Assembly (NCBI RefSeq): GCF_000003605.2
Contig: NW_003122428.1
Span: 23,282 to 76,918 of the forward strand
Direction: 5' to 3'
Length of the DNA: 53,637 bases
Source: Saccoglossus kowalevskii
Taxonomy: Eukaryota > Hemichordata > Enteropneusta > Harrimaniidae
The notes under the pieces are model-generated. The model saw only the letters and a program-made list of their open reading frames with translations. It did not search any database and was not told the origin of the DNA. Position numbers and translations under genes: made by a program. This document shows, piece after piece, positions 13,101-25,300 of the stretch. Every line of letters starts with the position of its first letter. The stretch's first letter is position 1.

Positions 13101-15114
13101 TGATTTGGTTCGCTACATGAATGATTACGCCGCCAAGTTCAAGCTCAATATTCATTACAATACTCGAGTGGAGAAGATAAAGAAACTAGAAAATCAGGCC
13201 AAATCTGGTGACAATTTCGCACTGCTGACATGGAAAGGCGAATACAAATGCAAAGTTCTGTTGATGGCGACCGGTGCTCGCTCTGAAAAAATCCCCAAAC
13301 ACATCAAAGGCAAAGAGCTCATGGAGACGTACTCTACACACGACGTCGACCCCGAGAAATACAACGGGAAATCCGTATTTATTCTTGGTAATGGCAACAG
13401 TGCTTTCGAAGCGGCTAACAACCTTGCTGGGTCAGCTAGTTTGATACATATATTTGGAGATCGGAAGTTAAAGCATGCTTGGGACACTCACTTTGTAGGT
13501 AAGTTAATATGATGTTTCAGGTAATTCAGCATTTATCACATACCACATGGTAATGTGATGTTCAGTCGACATTCTTGTACACTAAGCACCACCCATATTC
13601 AATATTCCATATTTGGTGAACACCCCAGATGTTATGCCATACTTTATTCAATATTTTATATTTACTAATTCGACATTATATTATGCACACATAATCAATC
13701 ATAATATTTCGTGTCTGCTCTTAATTCGACATTCCATATATGACATGGCTTTCATACATGTATCTGATGCACAGTTCTAACTTTCTTCGACAGGTGACCT
13801 TAGAGCTGTTAACGATACTATACTTGACATGTACCAGTTGAAATCTCTGCACGTTTACCAGGCACTAGACTTATTATCTGTGGAGAAAACAGACAAAGGT
13901 TTTGTTCTTACTTGTGACGATATTGTTCCTCACTGGAAAGAAAGACAAGGCCATGTGCAGTTTGAATTACCTCCATATGATCACGTGATCTGCTGTACGG
14001 GATTCAATTATATTGATTTGTCAATATTTGACGACAATTGCAAACCAGGTAAGCATTAAATATTTTCGATTAACTGTTTAATCGAATTTGATAGCTAGTC
14101 ATACTGAAATATACAGTTATGTTCTAAGTTTTATCTGGAAATGAATAAATTAATCATATCGACCAGCGCCATGTTATTATTATTTAGCCAATGGACACAG
14201 ACTACATAATTTATTATTATCACGTTATTTATATTAAACCAGTGTGTTTATATATTATGAATACTCCATATCTGATTGGTCTACTAGCACAAATCAATTA
14301 AATATAATCCAAGTGTGCTAAAATAGCCCAAGTATGAAATGTATTGGTGTACTACTAACTCAAAACTTTTTCCCTCTCCAATATTCTCATACAGAGACCA
14401 AGCAGGACGACAAGTTTCCATGTGTGTCCAACATATGGGAAACTAACGTTCCCAATATGTTTTATATGGGCACAACAATGCAGTGCAACGACAGGAAAGC
14501 TGCATCCGGGTTTATTCATGGTTTCCGATACAACATACGTACATTGAGCAAGTTCCTTGAAGAACGTTACGAAGAAGTCCCATACCCACGCGACTTTCTT
14601 CCAATTGAAGTAGACGCACTCTCGGACAAAATCATGGGTAAATAACATACGCCATCAGAATAATATGCGTATATGTATTGAGATGATTGTCATAAAATGC
14701 ATCTAGAACACGTTTATGTAGAAAATGATTGAACTCCGCTCGAGCACCTATAATTAGGAATTAATAGTATAATTAAACAGATAATAATTAAAGATTTCTT
14801 TGGTTTCAGAACGTGTAAGTGTCAGTGATGGTATATATCAAATGAATAACGTGTTGTGTCACGTGTTAGCTATTCCCGACTTCAATGACAACACAAAGGG
14901 AGAAGTTAAAGCTGAATTCTTCCAAGAATTTCCTAAATCATATGTACTTGAAAACCTGAAAGGAAGGTTCTCAAAATACAAGCACGTCTTCCTTATTGTA
15001 CTTGCGTACGGATTCGAATAGTAAGTGACATCATTGTAATTATAATCGGAACGAGTTGATGAAATGACGGATAACCATTGGACGATACAATGAAATGGTT
15101 AAATGTCATAATAT

Positions 15115-15153
<39 letters not shown>

Positions 15154-16587
15154 TTTATTTCCAAAGTACCATTGGCCGCCGGCCCTAAGTACACTCAAAG
15201 ATACATCACTAGTATTATAAACATTATTATTATTATTATAATATAACTTAAAGGCAAAATGCAATAGTCAATGGCCAATGTTGAGAGAGATCGGTTTTGG
15301 CCATCACCGTGACTAATAAAAGTAATCGTGCGTAACAGTTCTGACGCATGATTTTTTGTATACTGAACATTACATTTTGAATCAGTGTCTCTCTTAATAA
15401 GAGTAAATAATTCGTGCATCCATCCAATTTTAATGTACCTAATAATTCCCAACTATAATTTCTAAACATTTTAAGGTTTGTCCGTTTTCCCAACCAAATG
15501 GCCATGATTTCGGAGCTAAACGCTACGGGGTACAACTACCGTATGTTTATCACCGGAACTGACTAGTAGAATATACACTATCAAAAAGTAAATAAGCTCA
15601 GGAAATAGTCACGAATGTATGATTTATTTGCTACCATCTATTCTCTGGGGTCAGATGAACTCTTTGATGGCATTTCTGGTCGAATCAATATGTGGAACAC
15701 ATGAGAGAACAAATGTATACCACAAAAATATCTACATATTGGAAACATTTGTAGCCATTCCATTTGATTGTTACTTTGATTGTTCTGACACATTTACTGA
15801 TCTCTCGAGGACGAATTCTTCAAATGCATCATTTGTTACGGATAGCCATGTTAAAAGTTGCTGAGATTCCATTCCAATCCTGTGTAAATACTGTAACATG
15901 TCAATCTGAATTACAACGAGTTCTCGCATGTATTTACTATCATATCCCCAAGTGTTATTTCTCGACGTACAATAAAAATAATCTAATGTTTTTTTAATAG
16001 CTTTGGAGATGCAGGCAAGTACGCCATGGAATTCGTACATTTTCCCGATCTACCTAAAGGTGATTGTCAGGCATTTCTGCATCCAGTAATTACCTATTAC
16101 AAGGATGGTGAGGAGATAGATTTCGTGAGATTACCCGAGTCTTTGGTTCTGAGATTCGACCTTCCCACAGTAAGAAACCAAAACCCTCTACATGGACCAA
16201 ATAGGATGAAGAATTTCCTCAACAAACAGGTGAGTAGAGTAGCAGTCTAAACGTTACTCTTTCATTATTTATTATATATATTGTCTCCTATATGACAACA
16301 TGCAGTATACATGTTCTCGTCCGCATTGCAGTTTTGAAGATACAAATCCTTTTTCGTCCTCGACCGAGGCGTTGATATCGTTCAATGATTTACTTATATA
16401 TTACGTGTACACTATATTACAGCTGAATTTGATGCCTGGCAAAGAATACTACGACGGCTTCTTCATGGAGTCAATGGAAGAGAGAATTACCCCGTTTACA
16501 GAAAAAGAGAAAATGAGATTACCGGACCTGAGCGTGTACAAGGCGTGTTTGCCGTACAGTATCGACTTCAAGTCGGCAGCATCTTAA
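10128..16587 (+). CDS. FOXRED2: FOXRED2-like FAD-dependent oxidoreductase, copy A (7 exons, 604 aa)
   Basis: Exons are 10128-10158, 12818-13498, 13794-14048, 14395-14637, 14810-15020, 16001-16229 and 16423-16587, with phases 1, 1, 1, 1, 2, 0 and good GT-AG sites. Seen motifs: GAGPAG at residues 19-24 (FAD Rossmann loop); SLNKRFNPF and RHDWNSLLSDDPELLF, typical of FOXRED2; ATG at 161-163; GNGNSA at 201-206 (second dinucleotide fold); CTGFN at 305-309; SGFIHGFRY ending at 368; HPVITYY at 501-507. Vertebrate FOXRED2/ERFAD is an ER-lumen flavoprotein of about 684 residues that helps degrade misfolded glycoproteins with SEL1L, OS-9 and ERdj5. This copy starts MDSKGSTMQPGTFDY with no signal peptide and ends FKSAAS with no KDEL-type tail, so a cytosolic location is inferred. 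A different first exon supplying a signal peptide cannot be excluded, because intron 1 holds an assembly gap. The frame is intact throughout. The family is certain; the exact orthology is not. Confidence 0.9.
11552..11939 (-). mobile_element. 3' end of a LINE (non-LTR retrotransposon), cut by the gap
   Basis: On the minus strand the frame from 11939 down to a stop at 11663 encodes LGIPRDQKLCPFGC, then EDEYHF and CPKYEALRQKF. This is the Cys/His motif typical of the C-terminus of many LINE ORF2 proteins. A short 3' UTR follows, with GGCCGGTGGCC and AATAAA, ending in an A-rich tail near 11552. The 5' part runs into the N gap. It lies in intron 1 of copy A, opposite to the gene. Confidence 0.75.
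11940..12522. other. Assembly gap (583 N)
   Basis: A run of N inside intron 1 of copy A, directly beside LINE sequence. The rest of that LINE is probably hidden here. Long open frames crossing it are artefacts. Confidence 0.99.
15117..15152 (+). repeat. (TAA)n microsatellite
   Basis: About twelve TAA units in intron 5 of copy A. It directly adjoins a LINE-like 3' terminus, so it is probably the 3' tail of that element read from the other strand. Confidence 0.9.
15153..15540 (-). mobile_element. Probable LINE 3' remnant
   Basis: Near the TAA tract the plus strand reads GTTTATTTCCAAAGTACC and then GGCCGCCGGCCCTAAGTAC. This resembles the 3' terminus of the LINE piece at 11552-11660 (CTTTATTCC and then GGCCACCGGCCTAAAGTAC), in the same orientation. 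The sequence upstream on the minus strand has short open frames but no motif I can name. A related LINE with an (ATT)n tail is inferred. Confidence 0.5.
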
Positions 16588-16734
16588 ATAACTTGTACAC
16601 ACCAACACATCACTGTACGTCAAGTGGGTCATAATAATAACACGATATGATACAAATGCTAATTATGTTTTCACATAAAACGTGCACTAATCTGCACACA
16701 CTTTTGGTTATTATATATTTCGATCTTTGTCTGA

Positions 16735-16740
16735 AATAAA
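16735..16740 (+). terminator. Candidate poly(A) signal of copy A
   Basis: AATAAA lies 148 nt after the stop codon at 16587, at a usual distance for a 3' UTR. The flank continues to align weakly with the 3' flank of copy B for several hundred bases. Confidence 0.55.
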
Positions 16741-19500
16741 GTGGTACAATACTCACTCTGTACACGAGGGATGTGATTAATATAGTAATGTTATATTATA
16801 TAACTTTATAATAAGTGTTTTCAGCAACTAAATACTATGAAGCGTATTGTATCACCATTGACATAATAACGAACATTTCGTAATAATCAGAGCGAATTTG
16901 CATTATTCACTGTTTCTGAAGAAATTATACTATAACATATTATAGAATTGAATAGACTATTCGACAGAAATAGTGAACTCACCTCACCGAAGGAACTGTT
17001 TTACCTCATTTACATATTTGTATATCACTATTCAACAGGAAATAACAGAGTAATCTGTAGTTACATATTATGTAATTACTATAGAGAACAGCCTGTAATT
17101 GTTGTATATGTTTGGATGACAATGTACACGGATAGAAGATACAATTAAACTAATAATGGTGCAAAGAAAATCTAAGTCTTACAATTGTTATATGTTATAT
17201 CACTTATGTCTAACTTATTCGTCATATTGAAATCTAAAGTGCTCTTGTCAGTTACGTTCTATGTCATTGCTGTTATCGAAACAGATGCGAAAATGAACCT
17301 ATTTAACGTAGAAGCTTGCTCATATTTATTGAGAAGTTGGCCGTAAACCGCATGACAATCTTCATCGGTTTGTTATGTAACATGAAAAAGGGTTGACGAC
17401 CCCAAATTGTTTAGGTCAATATCTCAACATGTACCATATAAGTACAATATATTTGAAAATGGTAAACACAATCTAGGTATTTCATTTAAAAGTACGATTC
17501 TACCTTAAAGTTGCATCCCCGCTTTGTATTATATACAGAACACCCCCCAAAGATTGTCGTGATTGCCATAAACATTTGTAAAACTATTTGTTTGGCTACA
17601 AATCGTGAAATATTGGATGGAGTACTGATGCTAGCCGCCGACACTTAAGATCCTGATAGCCAAATCTAACATAATTGTAATTGTTGTAATCACTGCACGT
17701 TAAATTATTTTAGGAGGTTTTTCTGAATTCGATTGGATTATGTTTCTCATAAACTGTACAAAATCCAGCCTCCTTATCATACTTTACAGGTCAGTGAGAT
17801 GTTTTCTACAGGTCATACAAATGTATAATGCAAATATCTTGCAATCCGCTCACACTAGTCTGTATACAGGAAGAGGAAATACAATCAGTCGATTAGCGCA
17901 AATTAGTCGAGGAAGTACATTAAAATTTCGTTTTATATAAATCCGGAGGTGGCATCAATAAGTTAAATGTTAGTATATGGTCAGAATATCTAACAGACGT
18001 TGGAATTTCCCAGTGTTTACAGTTGAGGGGGCTGTGCAATTTCCTCAAAAAACGTTTGTTCTTGAAACCCTTCGAGTATGTTAACAACAACAACTTCGAT
18101 TGTAGTCCCCAAATTCAATTAAACACGTGGAGTTGTTACCTGTTGTGTAAATGAAGAATTGCTTCCTTGCAAAAAGTCACCAGTAGAGTGGTTAGCAACG
18201 GCACTCAATTAATCTGAAAATCTAGGGTATTGGATGTTGCTGCAAATACAAATATATCTCTTTTTGAAGATATCTACCTCTCGAGGTATATTACAAAATC
18301 AGTTCTATACATATTGTAGAATAAAATGAGCATGGGTATCGTTTGAAAAAAACAATTTTAACATCATAAGATTGAAACATCAATGCATACAATAGATATT
18401 TCATCAGCAATATACTAAGAATAGTGTCCGAAATACATTTTAGAGTTTAAGGGAAAATACATCAAATGATGGAATGTTAATAATCAACGCACATGCGTAG
18501 TAGTGTTTATTACTACTTTGGTATGTATCGCAAACGTAACGTTTTTAAGTTTATGATAAATTCTAATCGGATTTGGTCTACGGTATGGAGTGTCCAACAA
18601 TAAAATTTAGACTTTCCGTTTTCGACATTGTGAAATTCTTTCGTTTTTTGGGAGAAAAAATCCTTGAAAAACTAATTTTGACAACATAATTCAGACATTT
18701 ATAATTACTGATTATGAAAGAAAATTACAGAAAAAAAGATAATTTGCTATACTCTCTATATTTTTGCCTTTTATTTGTCTTGAATTATGACTGGAAGAAG
18801 CTGAATGGAATTACAAACTAGTGTGGTGTGCTCAATAACTTATGTATGAACAAAAACTTTAATAAATATGATTTTACTTGGTAAAAATACTGTATTTTTC
18901 TTCATAAAAAACAATTTCACAATGTCGAAAACGGAATGTCTTTATCGACAGGTTGAAATTATTTAGCGTAAATCTCAAAAACATAATCTTCATTGATAGA
19001 TTGAAATTATGATAAAAATTGTCATTATTCGAGTGAAAAATATATGAATCACACTATTATTCAGGGAATAAATAAGTAATAACAAAATAACAAATGTGAT
19101 ATAAAAAACGAAATTTCACACATCTGCTGTGTCTCAAGTCCCCTGTATATATATAACAAACAAACAAACATCCATAAACTTATACTGCGTCACTGTCTTT
19201 GATCTCAAAATATGGCAAGGCCTTATAACGCGCGCGCACTCACATGACATGGAAACGTAATATAGTGAACACCGCCCACAGCGACGAGATTGGTAATGCG
19301 TGGTAAGGGATAAACCATTTGAAAAGTCATGAGGGTGGTTGGAAGAGTTGAGCAGTGCATTTTTTCTCAGTGTCTAATCTCTACATTTTCTTGATTGTGA
19401 CCATGTTCGCCAGCCAAGGACCATTTATTCGGCCGAAGTTTCAACATTAACCCTTGACAGATTTCTCCACGATTTACTGTATGTCGCACGCCCGCAAACG
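16741..19500. other. Intergenic region between the two copies, left part
   Basis: No coding region is supported. 17090-17210 aligns roughly with 29990-30090 downstream of copy B (both have AATCT after a CAAAGA-rich string), marking the tail of the segmental duplication. 18001-18040 has a short resemblance to 33770-33800. Confidence 0.5.
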
Positions 19501-19522
19501 ATTATAAGATTCACTTCGGCTC

Positions 19523-19537
19523 ATTTGCATCACCCAA
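19523..19537 (+). promoter_or_regulatory. Octamer plus CCAAT motif before a tiny ORF
   Basis: ATTTGCAT (19523-19530) is followed by CCAAT (19533-19537). About 45 bp later an ATG at 19582 opens a 16-codon frame, MAESNKRIASFFSERA. The arrangement looks like a small promoter, but motif matches this short can arise by chance. Confidence 0.3.
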
Positions 19538-19639
19538 TCAGAACTCACGAAAGAAACAACACATTTCTTGGTAAAATTAAAATGGCGGAATCAAATAAAC
19601 GTATTGCTAGCTTTTTCTCTGAACGAGCTTAATGATCAC

Positions 19640-19757
19640 TAAAATAAAGCGCTTAGTGATGTATCTGAGGAAAATGACGTGTTTGTTGCAAACACAGTCC
19701 CTGGACTGTGTTGCATCGAGGACCGAATCGGGAAAGTCGATATGTTATCAGTTTTGT
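19640..19757 (+). pseudogene. Possible RecQ-type helicase remnant (Walker A)
   Basis: One frame reads ENDVFVA and, after a frame change, the next reads SGKSICYQF. Together these resemble the segment around motif I of RecQ-like helicases, where a DVFV-like strand precedes PTGxGKS(L/I)xYQ. The proline-threonine-glycine part is degraded here and a frameshift separates the halves. It is short and could be coincidence. Confidence 0.3.
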
Positions 19758-20224
19758 CAGTTTACTAAAACACAGTTTGCACAAATATTTAGACATTCCA
19801 TCGCCCTCATTCACTTGCCCACAAACAATTTTCAACGTTGGAATAAGAATTTCAAATTTCATAATTTCAAATTGACGACCCTAAGTCGAATCACATAAAA
19901 TTATATATCAATTCTAAAATCAATAAATTTGATTAGCGATGACATTTACTGTTTTATTTATTGTCGTTATTATCGCTGTATAACGATACAGTTTTGTCAG
20001 TTTACTAAAACACAGTTTGCACAAATATTTAGACATTCCATCGCCCTCATTCACTTGCCCACAAACAATTTTCAACGTTGGAATAAGAATTTCAAATTTC
20101 ATAATTTCAAATTGACGACACTAAGTCGAATCACATAAAATTATATATCAATTCTAAAATCAATAAATTTGATTAGCGATGACATCTACTGTTTTATTTA
20201 TTGTCGTTATTATCGCTGTATAAC
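19749..20224 (+). repeat. 236-bp tandem duplication
   Basis: 19749-19984 is repeated at 19989-20224 with only two base differences that I can find (C/A and T/C) and a 4-bp spacer. Both begin CAGTTTTGTCAGTTTACT. The near identity shows a very recent duplication. The left copy abuts the possible helicase remnant. Confidence 0.97.
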
Positions 20225-20404
20225 CACGATCTGTTTACGAATACGTCCTACATGAAACATTGTAGTTCGATGTCTCACGTTGACACAAGTGTGTTTGTTT
20301 TTTAAATTACTTCAACATCAAACAAATTGTCAGGAAAACTGTTTTCATTACACTTGAAAACACGTTTCACCTGAAACTAAGACACTTACAAATCCTCAAC
20401 TTGT

Positions 20405-20765
20405 AATAAATCTTCGGCAAATGACATCACTCCCATGTGGCTCGAAACACCAAACCGTGGTTGAGTAGCCAAACCCGCTAAATGCCGCCTAAATTTCAGA
20501 TTTTTCTTCTAGACACAATAAATCTATGGCATATGACAACGCTCCGCTGTTAATTGGACTATCAAAACACGGTTGAGTAGCCAACCCAACCAAAAGCCAC
20601 AGTTCATCACGACCGCAAACACTTTTCATCTGAAAGTAAGACTTTTTTATGACTTTTTGTTTATTCAAACATATAATAAATCTTGCACATGACAACACTC
20701 CGATGTGATTTGTTCTATCAAACTACGGTGGAGTAGCCAACCTCTGCTGAAGTTTACTAAAGAAA
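20405..20765 (+). repeat. Three degenerate copies of a roughly 110-150 bp repeat
   Basis: Three blocks start at about 20405, 20516 and 20664. Each has AATAAATCT, then a TGACA string, then CTCC, and ends near a GGTTGAGTAGCCAA or GGTGGAGTAGCCAA motif. Spacing and middle parts vary, so this is an old tandem array. The first two also share a GCCAAA/CC-rich tail. Confidence 0.7.
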
Positions 20766-21126
20766 GTTCGATTGCACAAGTATGGCAAGGTCAAGTAATG
20801 TACATTACGGTGATTAAATTGGTAAAAGTATTGTGTTGTTGTCTACATCGACGAAGTAAATCAAAAGCCCCAGTTCTACTCACGGCCAAGTTTAAATTAT
20901 GACTTTGTGTGTTTGTATTGCTGGTGACAACATAAACGCATAAATGACCCATAAATAAATCAATGACCTCGAAAAACACAAAAAAACGCACTTTGTGAGT
21001 TTAAAATGTTTAACATTTGAGATGGTTTATTCAAACAGCGTTTTAATTACCGCGACAAACACTTCCAAATAGTGAAACACAACTATATACTATATATCGA
21101 TTGAAGAGTGACTTTAATTAAAATTG
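20766..21126. other. Spacer, nothing recognised
   Basis: AT-rich sequence with short overlapping ORFs only. 20860-20890 weakly resembles the tail of the degenerate repeat just upstream. Confidence 0.5.
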
Positions 21127-21381
21127 CATACAGTAATACTTTCTCAGACAGAGTGCAGGCATTTCATTCATAAATTACATACAGTAATACTTTCTCAGAC
21201 AGAGTGCAGGCAATTCATTCATAAATTACATACAGTAATACTTTCTCAGACAGAGTGCAGGCATTTCATTCATAAATTACATACAGTAATACTTTCTCAG
21301 ACAGAGTGCAGGCAATTCATTCATAAATTGCATACAGTAATACTTTCTCAGACAGAGTGCAGGCATTTCATTCATAAATTG
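21127..21381 (+). repeat. 51-bp minisatellite, 5 copies
   Basis: Five head-to-tail units of 51 bp, starting CATACAGTAATACTTTCTCA. Because 51 is divisible by three, one frame stays open and repeats HTVILSQTECRHFIHKL or its Q variant. Units 1, 3 and 5 read GGCATTTC while 2 and 4 read GGCAATTC, an alternating dimer pattern. A repeat artefact is far likelier than a protein. Confidence 0.95.
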
Positions 21382-21387
21382 CATTAA

Positions 21388-22250
21388 CTCACTTATAAGT
21401 CGGTAATCATTGAACGAATTTTGACTCAAAAACTATCAGCTGGATTGTGAAAATCTGCTGACTTTGATGTTTCGATTGTTAAATTGGGCATTCAATTATA
21501 GGTTTGTATGTCACCCCGTCTCAGTACTATACAGCAACACTCAATAATCTATAGTTCAATGGACGATGGGAAAGTATAATAGACCAAAACATACACACAC
21601 AAATGTACACGCATTTTGCAAACATTGAATGCCTTGGATTTCGAGGATTGTTAGCATGTTTAGCATGAATGTTTTTTACTTACTTATTGATAGCAAGTAG
21701 ATTGGACTTACAGGACTGTGTGTCGGGAGGTGATAGAAGCATACATTCATATGAACCGTACGAGACGCGGAAAGTGGGCGTGGCAGTCGAGTTTAGAAAT
21801 ACATACATTTAGAAATTTACAGATTAACTACTGGAGTAGTTTTGTGGTATGTAGACTTATATGGATATGAATATCTACCGTTTTTCATATTGTTTTAAGC
21901 CAAAATGACGTGGTGAAATGTCATGCAACGTATTCTATTTATGATAATGATTTGAAAAAAGCTTAATAAATGCTGTCTAAAATGTAGTGCGTTCTTTGTA
22001 TATTCATAGCATCGTGAAACTGTATTTCGTTTGTATTTATTTAGTGCAACAAAAGTCTTTAGAGCTAAGATATAGGGACAATCACGCAGTAAATAATATT
22101 AAATATAATAAAGTTAACATTGGCGTATTCTCCTAGATACACGGTACGGGGTGACCTGTCATTATAATGGCACTGAGAGTGATTTAAATGTACCGTACCA
22201 AAAGACGTATTGTCCACGGTTTACAGTACGATCTGTGGAACAATACGAGG
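21388..22250. other. Upstream region of copy B
   Basis: No coding region supported. From about 22135 onward it aligns loosely with the 100 bp upstream of copy A, marking the left end of the duplicated unit. Confidence 0.5.
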
Positions 22251-22256
22251 CTGCTA

Positions 22257-22265
22257 TATATAAAG
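22257..22265 (+). promoter_or_regulatory. TATA box of copy B
   Basis: TATATAAAG lies 88 bp upstream of the start codon at 22345, matching the element before copy A. TGTACAGTG follows downstream, as in copy A. Confidence 0.7.
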
Positions 22266-22344
22266 AACACATCGCACAGGTGGATGTACAGTGTTCTGCC
22301 ATCAACCAAAGCCATCACATCTCAACACCCATCTCAACACAGTC

Positions 22345-25300
22345 ATGACTTCCAAGGACAGTAAGATGAAGCCTGGTAAGTATTCTTTCATAGATCTGTC
22401 AGAGAAAAAATTTAATCACACTTTCCATGTTAACATTCCATGTTATATAGGGTTGCTGGTACTTCACATACAACCATTGACCATTTGGTAACTAATATCA
22501 CGGATCATTTCTTTGAATGTGGTAGTATACACTCTGATATCACTGATCGTTTCTCCATTTTTGTCATAATTAAGACCCATGTTTCCAGATAAGATAAAAC
22601 CCTGTATAAATAAAATTTTGATAATTAACAATGTTGACGTTTTTTGGCTGACTTGGGCAACGTTTCCTGGCAAAAGGTGTGATTGTTTCGACCTAAATAT
22701 GGCATATACACAATTTTATGACATCTTCTCGAAAGTCTCATCAGAACATCTCAAGTTGAAGAAAGTCCCAAAGAGGAGTTCAGCTCGTAAGCCTTAGTTA
22801 ACCAAAGGGCTCAATAAATTACTAAAATGAAAAGGGACCCCCCCAAATCATCAACATTTAAATAATTATAAATCGTACAGGAAGTTATTTACCAAGCTGC
22901 TCAAGTCAGGCAAAAAATGCGTTACTCAAGTAAATTTTCACTTTACGCCAATACCAATAACAAATTGGAAAGTTATTAACGAAATCCTAAACAAATGTAA
23001 GATAGTTCCAATCCTTTAAATTCAGCAGATGACCTGTGGTGCTGATATTGGTGAGGAATTTAATGAATTCTTCACCATTGTTGGCCCTAACCTCCCATCT
23101 AATATAACTAATGCTGGTGATTTTAGAAACTATCTTAACAATAATCAAATTAATTCTTTGTTTGTCGCCCTGTTTAATTGAAATCACTGAATTGGACTGA
23201 AATAAATCTGCTGGTCAGGACCAAATCCACCTCGAAATAATTGTATTATTGCTCGCCCCTTGCCCACATTATGAATTATTCACTAGCCAATGTGTTTTCC
23301 ATTCCCCACTGAAAATAGCTAAAATTTTCAAAAATTATTCCCCAAACCGAGGCCAGTAATTATCGTCCGATTTCAATTCTTAAAGCTCTTAGTAAGGTGT
23401 TTGAATCTGTTGTTAATAAATAAACAATTCATTAACTTCCTTGATAAATATGACATACTTTCAGACTAACAGTTTGGTTTTCGGAGAAAACATAGCACCA
23501 ATTAATTTAATTTAATTTAATAATTTAATTTAATTTAATTTAATTTAATTTAATTACAATGTATTATTATATCTCAACTGTCATTATTGACAAATAATTT
23601 TGCTATTTATTGGTCAAACGCTTTTCCCCTCTGCAGTTTATGTTATGTAATCAGTGCCTTCATGTACATATTATTTATTTATTGATTTATATTATCACTT
23701 GCTTGTTTGTTAACTATGAAATGGGTTACAGGCCCGACTATTTCAGTGATCCCCACCACAAAATGCTTCTTTTTTCCTTCTGGTGAAATTAATTAATTAA
23801 TTTATTCCTTCATTCACTCCTTCCTTCCTTCCTTCATTCATTCATTCATTCCTTTTTTCATTCATTCATTCATTTATTCATTCATTCATTCATATATATA
23901 ATATATCGATAATCGCTCAAGCTATGTGATGTTTAAAATCATAAACACGCAATAACGACTCTTTTAAAACTTCGGCCGAAGCGCGTAACATTTTTAAAAT
24001 CCCTATCACTGTTCATGGGACAGTCACAGCTTTAGGTTTTACTTTAATTTACACAGTTATGGGTAAACACAACATTTTACTCTCTCGTGCTAGCTCTTCA
24101 GTGACGATAAAATGACAACCCATCGGGCCATTCACTTGTATCTATGGTAACGGTCATTTAATATCACATTTATCTACTTATGTAATAATACTATTATTGC
24201 ATTTATCATCTCCTTCTTTCAGGTAAATTTGACTACATCATTGTTGGTGCCGGCCCAGCTGGACTTCAAATGGGCTACTTTTTGATGAAAAAGAAGCGTA
24301 GTTACATTATCTTGGAAAATAAAGACATACCAGGATCGTTTTTCAGAAAACATCCAGTTCATCGTACTCTGATATCGCTCAATAAAAGGTTCAACCCATT
24401 CCCAGAACCGGAATACAACATGCGACATGACTGGAACTCGTTGCTAAGCGATGATCCCGAACTCCGCTTTACTAAGTACTCTAAAGAGCTGTTCCCACAC
24501 GCCGATGATATAGTTCGCTACATGAATGATTATGCCACTAAGCTTGACCTGAATATTTGTTACAACACTCGAGTAGAGAAGATAAAAAGGCTGGAAAGTG
24601 GACCAAATTCTAGTGAAAATTTCTCTCTGCGCACGACCAAGGGCGAGTATCGATGCAAAGTTCTGTTGATGGCGACCGGTGCCCGCTCTGAACGAATTCC
24701 CGATCATATCAAAGGCAAAGAGCTCATGGAGACGTACTCTACACACGACGTCAACCCCGAGAAATACAACGGGAAATCCGTATTTATTCTTGGTAATGGC
24801 AACAGTGCTTTCGAAGCTGCTAACAACCTTGCTGGGTCAGCTAGTTTGATACATATATTTGGAGATCGGAAGTTAAAGCATGCTTGGGACACTCACTTTG
24901 TAGGTAAGTAAATAGGATGTTTCAGGCTGCAGATAATTCAGCATTTATCACATACTACATGGTAATGTGATGTTCAGTCGACATTCTTGTACACTAAGCA
25001 CCACCCATATTCAATATTCCATATTTGGTGAACACCCCAGATGTTATGCCATACTTTATTCAATATTTTATATTTACTAATTCGACATTATATTATGCAC
25101 ACATAATCAATCATAGTATTTCGTGTCTGCTCTTAATTCGACATTCCATATATGACATGGCTTTAATACATGTATCTGATGCACAGTTCTAACTTTCTTC
25201 GACAGGTGACCTTAGAGCTGTTAACGATACTATACTTGACATGTACCAGTTGAAATCTCTGCACGTTTACCAGGCACTAGACTTATTATCTGTGGAGAAA

